Shown here one piece after another: positions 62,179-64,000 of a stretch of 64,000 nt of DNA (its first letter is position 1; each line of letters begins with the position of its first letter). This stretch comes from Verrucomicrobia bacterium LP2A (GTDB lineage Bacteria; Verrucomicrobiota; Verrucomicrobiia; Methylacidiphilales; Methylacidiphilaceae). The stretch spans positions 868,001 to 932,000 of the forward strand of contig JAFS01000002.1 of NCBI GenBank assembly GCA_000526255.1, read 5' to 3'. The notes below the pieces were generated by a model. It was not told the DNA's origin. It worked only from the letters and a program-made list of their open reading frames with translations, and ran no database searches. Both the position numbers and the translations under genes were made by a program.

Positions 62179-63537
62179 ATGAAGCTGCCCTCATTACCCT
62201 CCTGGCAGGCGCGATCCCTCGAAGAGGGGGTGATTGCGGTTGGAATTCTCGCGTTGACGGGGCTCATCGCCACCATTCTGAAGCGCTGGCATCGGCTCCC
62301 GATCCGCTGGCGCGTTCCGGGAGAGGCGGAGGGGTGGAAGGACGCGATCCTCTGCGCGGCCTATCCTCCGCTCCAAGCGGGCCTTCTCGGAACGGCGGCA
62401 CTCCTGGCCGTCCTCGCTCTTTCCGATTATTTTCGTCGAGAAACTGGCTACGGCCCCCCGCGTCTCTCGATCGAGGTGGGACTGGAAATCGTCTGGTCCC
62501 TGGTCTTCTGGTGGTTTCTTGCCCGCTTTGCGGCGATCGGCCTTGGCTGGGTTCATCGGCGCACCGGCATCGGCCGAGGGGATCTGGCCCTTATCGTCTT
62601 TCCGAGGCTGGTCCGTTTTGTCTCTTTCCTTGTCCCCGCGATCGGCCTGCTCGTCGTGGAGAGCTTTCCGCTCGCCCACCTTTATCGCCTGATTCTTCAC
62701 AAGACTCTGGCGATTTATGCCATCGGGTTGGTCGGTCTTGCCGCCGGGCAGACTGTCGCGGCGGGTGCTGACTTGATCTTGGGTCGTCACCCCTTGGGCC
62801 AGTCGGATCCCGCAGCCAGCCTGCGCTCCCGCAAGCTCCATACGCAGGTGCGGGTGGCGGGCCGAGTCCTCTTCTTCCTGATTGGTCTGCTCACCTTTGC
62901 GGCAATGCTGATGCTTTTTTCCGAGGTGCGACACCTGGGAGCAAGCCTACTTGCCTCCGCGGGCATCGTCGGAGTGATCGGTGGCCTTGCTGCGCAGCGG
63001 ACGATCGGCAACATCTTTGCCGGACTGCAGATTGCTTGGACGCAGCCCGTCCGTTTGGGAGATGTCGTGGTGGTCGAGGGGCAGTGGGGAACGATCGAGG
63101 AGATCACGCTCACCTACGTCGTGGTTGCGGTCTGGGACCAGATTCGGCTTGTCCTTCCGATTTCCTACCTGATCGAGCATCCCTTCCAGAATTGGACGCG
63201 AAACTCGAGCGAGCTTCTCGGCACCGCCCACGTCTTTGTCGACTACACCATGCCGGTCGACGAGATGAGGAAGCATCTGCAGGAAATCTGTCGAAACAAT
63301 CCTCTTTGGGACGGGAGGGTCGCGGTCACGCAGGTCACCCACGCCACCGAGCGGACCATGAACGTCCGTCTGTTGGTGAGCGCCCAGGATTCCTCGAAGC
63401 TCTGGGATCTGCGGTGTGCGGTGCGGGAGCAGATGATCGCCTTCGTGCGGGATCGATTTCCGGAATGTCTTCCCAAGATCCGGGCGGAATGGGATGCTCT
63501 TCCTCATACGGCCAGGAGCGACCTTCTTGATGGATAA
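62179..63537 (+). CDS. MscS-type mechanosensitive channel
   Basis: About 452 residues of the small-conductance mechanosensitive channel family, which vents solutes on osmotic down-shock. The pore-lining helix region is visible as HLGASLLASAGIVGVIGGLA followed by QRTIGNIFAGLQIAWTQPVR and the beta-domain sequence GDVVVVEGQWGTIEEITL. Four or more additional N-terminal helices (about 15-250) make it longer than E. coli MscS. The start ATG at 62179 is chosen over an upstream TTG at 62131. The stop overlaps the next gene by eight bases. Confidence 0.88.
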   Translation: MKLPSLPSWQARSLEEGVIAVGILALTGLIATILKRWHRLPIRWRVPGEAEGWKDAILCAAYPPLQAGLLGTAALLAVLALSDYFRRETGYGPPRLSIEVGLEIVWSLVFWWFLARFAAIGLGWVHRRTGIGRGDLALIVFPRLVRFVSFLVPAIGLLVVESFPLAHLYRLILHKTLAIYAIGLVGLAAGQTVAAGADLILGRHPLGQSDPAASLRSRKLHTQVRVAGRVLFFLIGLLTFAAMLMLFSEVRHLGASLLASAGIVGVIGGLAAQRTIGNIFAGLQIAWTQPVRLGDVVVVEGQWGTIEEITLTYVVVAVWDQIRLVLPISYLIEHPFQNWTRNSSELLGTAHVFVDYTMPVDEMRKHLQEICRNNPLWDGRVAVTQVTHATERTMNVRLLVSAQDSSKLWDLRCAVREQMIAFVRDRFPECLPKIRAEWDALPHTARSDLLDG

Positions 63538-64000
63538 GCCAGGGGACCAGCGTCAGGGAAGAACGCTAGCGCCTCGGGCACGACCGGAAATCCACCGAAA
63601 GGTGGGCAAGCTGCTGCACCGATTGAGCCTGCCAAGGGGCGCTCGGGTGCTTGATGTTCCTCTCGGGCCGGGAGCGATGGCGGAGAAGCTGCTCCAGGAA
63701 GGGTTTGCCGTTTGGGGCGCCGATCTCGATTTGGCACAATCGGACGGAATCGCTCCGGCGATTGGGCGGGAGCATGCCGACCTCAACGGCGCCCTGCCCT
63801 TCGCCGACCAGTTCTTCGACCTGGTGCTTTCCCTCGAAGGGATCGAGCATCTCGAAAATCCCTTTCATTTTCTTCGGGAGCTGGCCCGAGTCTGCCGTCC
63901 GGGGGGTTACCTTCTTTTGTCCACTCCCAACATCTGCAACCTCGAGGAACGGTTGAACTTCCTGGTTCGAGGGGCCTTTTATCGCTATATCCCGGCGGGG
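63530..64000 (+). CDS. SAM-dependent methyltransferase, 3' end cut by window edge
   Basis: At least 157 residues, running to the right edge without a stop. It overlaps the MscS stop by eight bases, so it is cotranscribed. The type-11 methyltransferase pattern is seen: ARVLDVPLGPGAMAEKLLQ (motif I, with PLGPG instead of the common GxGxG), WGADLDLAQSDG, LPFADQFFDLVLSLEGIEHL and RPGGYLLLSTPNICNLEERL. The SLEGIEHL and STPN motifs are typical of methyltransferases of ubiquinone/glycan pathways, but no substrate can be assigned. Confidence 0.78.
   Translation, partial: MDKPGDQRQGRTLAPRARPEIHRKVGKLLHRLSLPRGARVLDVPLGPGAMAEKLLQEGFAVWGADLDLAQSDGIAPAIGREHADLNGALPFADQFFDLVLSLEGIEHLENPFHFLRELARVCRPGGYLLLSTPNICNLEERLNFLVRGAFYRYIPAG

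Overview
This 64 kb window comes from the chromosome of a GC-rich, LPS-bearing diderm bacterium. It carries a fused LpxC-FabZ gene followed by lpxA, several outer-membrane-type lipoproteins, a TonB-like protein, OmpA and AsmA-type domains, and a complete RuvABC set. LpxC-FabZ fusions are known from Bacteroidota and the Verrucomicrobia-Planctomycetes-Chlamydiae group. Together with the high GC my best guess is a verrucomicrobium, perhaps an acidophilic methanotroph such as Methylacidimicrobium; this is inference and no rRNA gene is present to test it. Most of the window is core chromosome. The clearly mobile DNA is one IS1380-family insertion sequence.

Layout. 1-7.5 kb: one tight minus-strand run, in transcription order a Lon-like AAA protease, a universal-stress-like protein, archease, RNA ligase RtcB, a site-2-type membrane protease with CBS domains, and acetate kinase (cut by the left edge). 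7.6-11 kb: a methyltransferase, a Uma2-type nuclease gene, a 600 bp stretch without genes and the IS1380 element. 11-20.3 kb: an rRNA-methyltransferase-like gene and an oligopeptide ABC transporter (oppBCDF), whose binding-protein gene lies 3 kb away, beyond an AsmA-like gene, a decayed Sel1-repeat fragment and a sulfotransferase gene. 20.4-31.5 kb: lpxC-fabZ and lpxA, class I aldolase, a sodium/solute symporter, a phosphohexomutase, rpsO-pnp, a peroxiredoxin and phosphofructokinase. 31.5-34.3 kb: four tandem Slp-family lipoprotein genes. 34.4-42.7 kb: a TonB-like gene, a divergent membrane protein, and a three-gene plus-strand cluster headed by a 1000-residue tubulin/FtsZ-like protein and followed by two unusual zinc-ribbon membrane proteins. 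42.8-49.5 kb: thiS-thiH, hemW, ftsB-enolase, a DHA2 efflux pump, a SixA-like phosphatase and tRNA-Asn. 49.6-55.5 kb: a 5'-3' exonuclease, an A-type Fe-S carrier, an MFS transporter, ruvC-ruvA-ruvB and a serine hydrolase. 55.5-64 kb: a secreted protein of unknown function, an amino-acid permease, a YjbQ-type enzyme with a rhodanese-like lipoprotein, tRNA-Lys, a degenerate HtrA-like/TPR protein, a bestrophin-like channel, an MscS channel and a methyltransferase cut by the right edge.

How the genes work together. The left operon reads as a stress or repair unit (RNA repair plus protein quality control). Aldolase, phosphofructokinase, enolase, phosphohexomutase and acetate kinase are scattered central-carbon genes. 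The best candidate for an undescribed system is the tubulin-like cluster at 36.2-42.7 kb. A cytoplasmic nucleotide-binding filament-type protein is encoded next to two membrane proteins that share the same N-terminal plan: a short four-cysteine ribbon and one transmembrane helix. One of them carries a PstS-like binding domain fused to a peptidoglycan-binding OmpA domain; the other carries a glycine-zipper segment and a proline-rich tail. This suggests an envelope-spanning, cytoskeleton-linked machine. The leader before the cluster contains a stem followed by a T-run that could terminate transcription.
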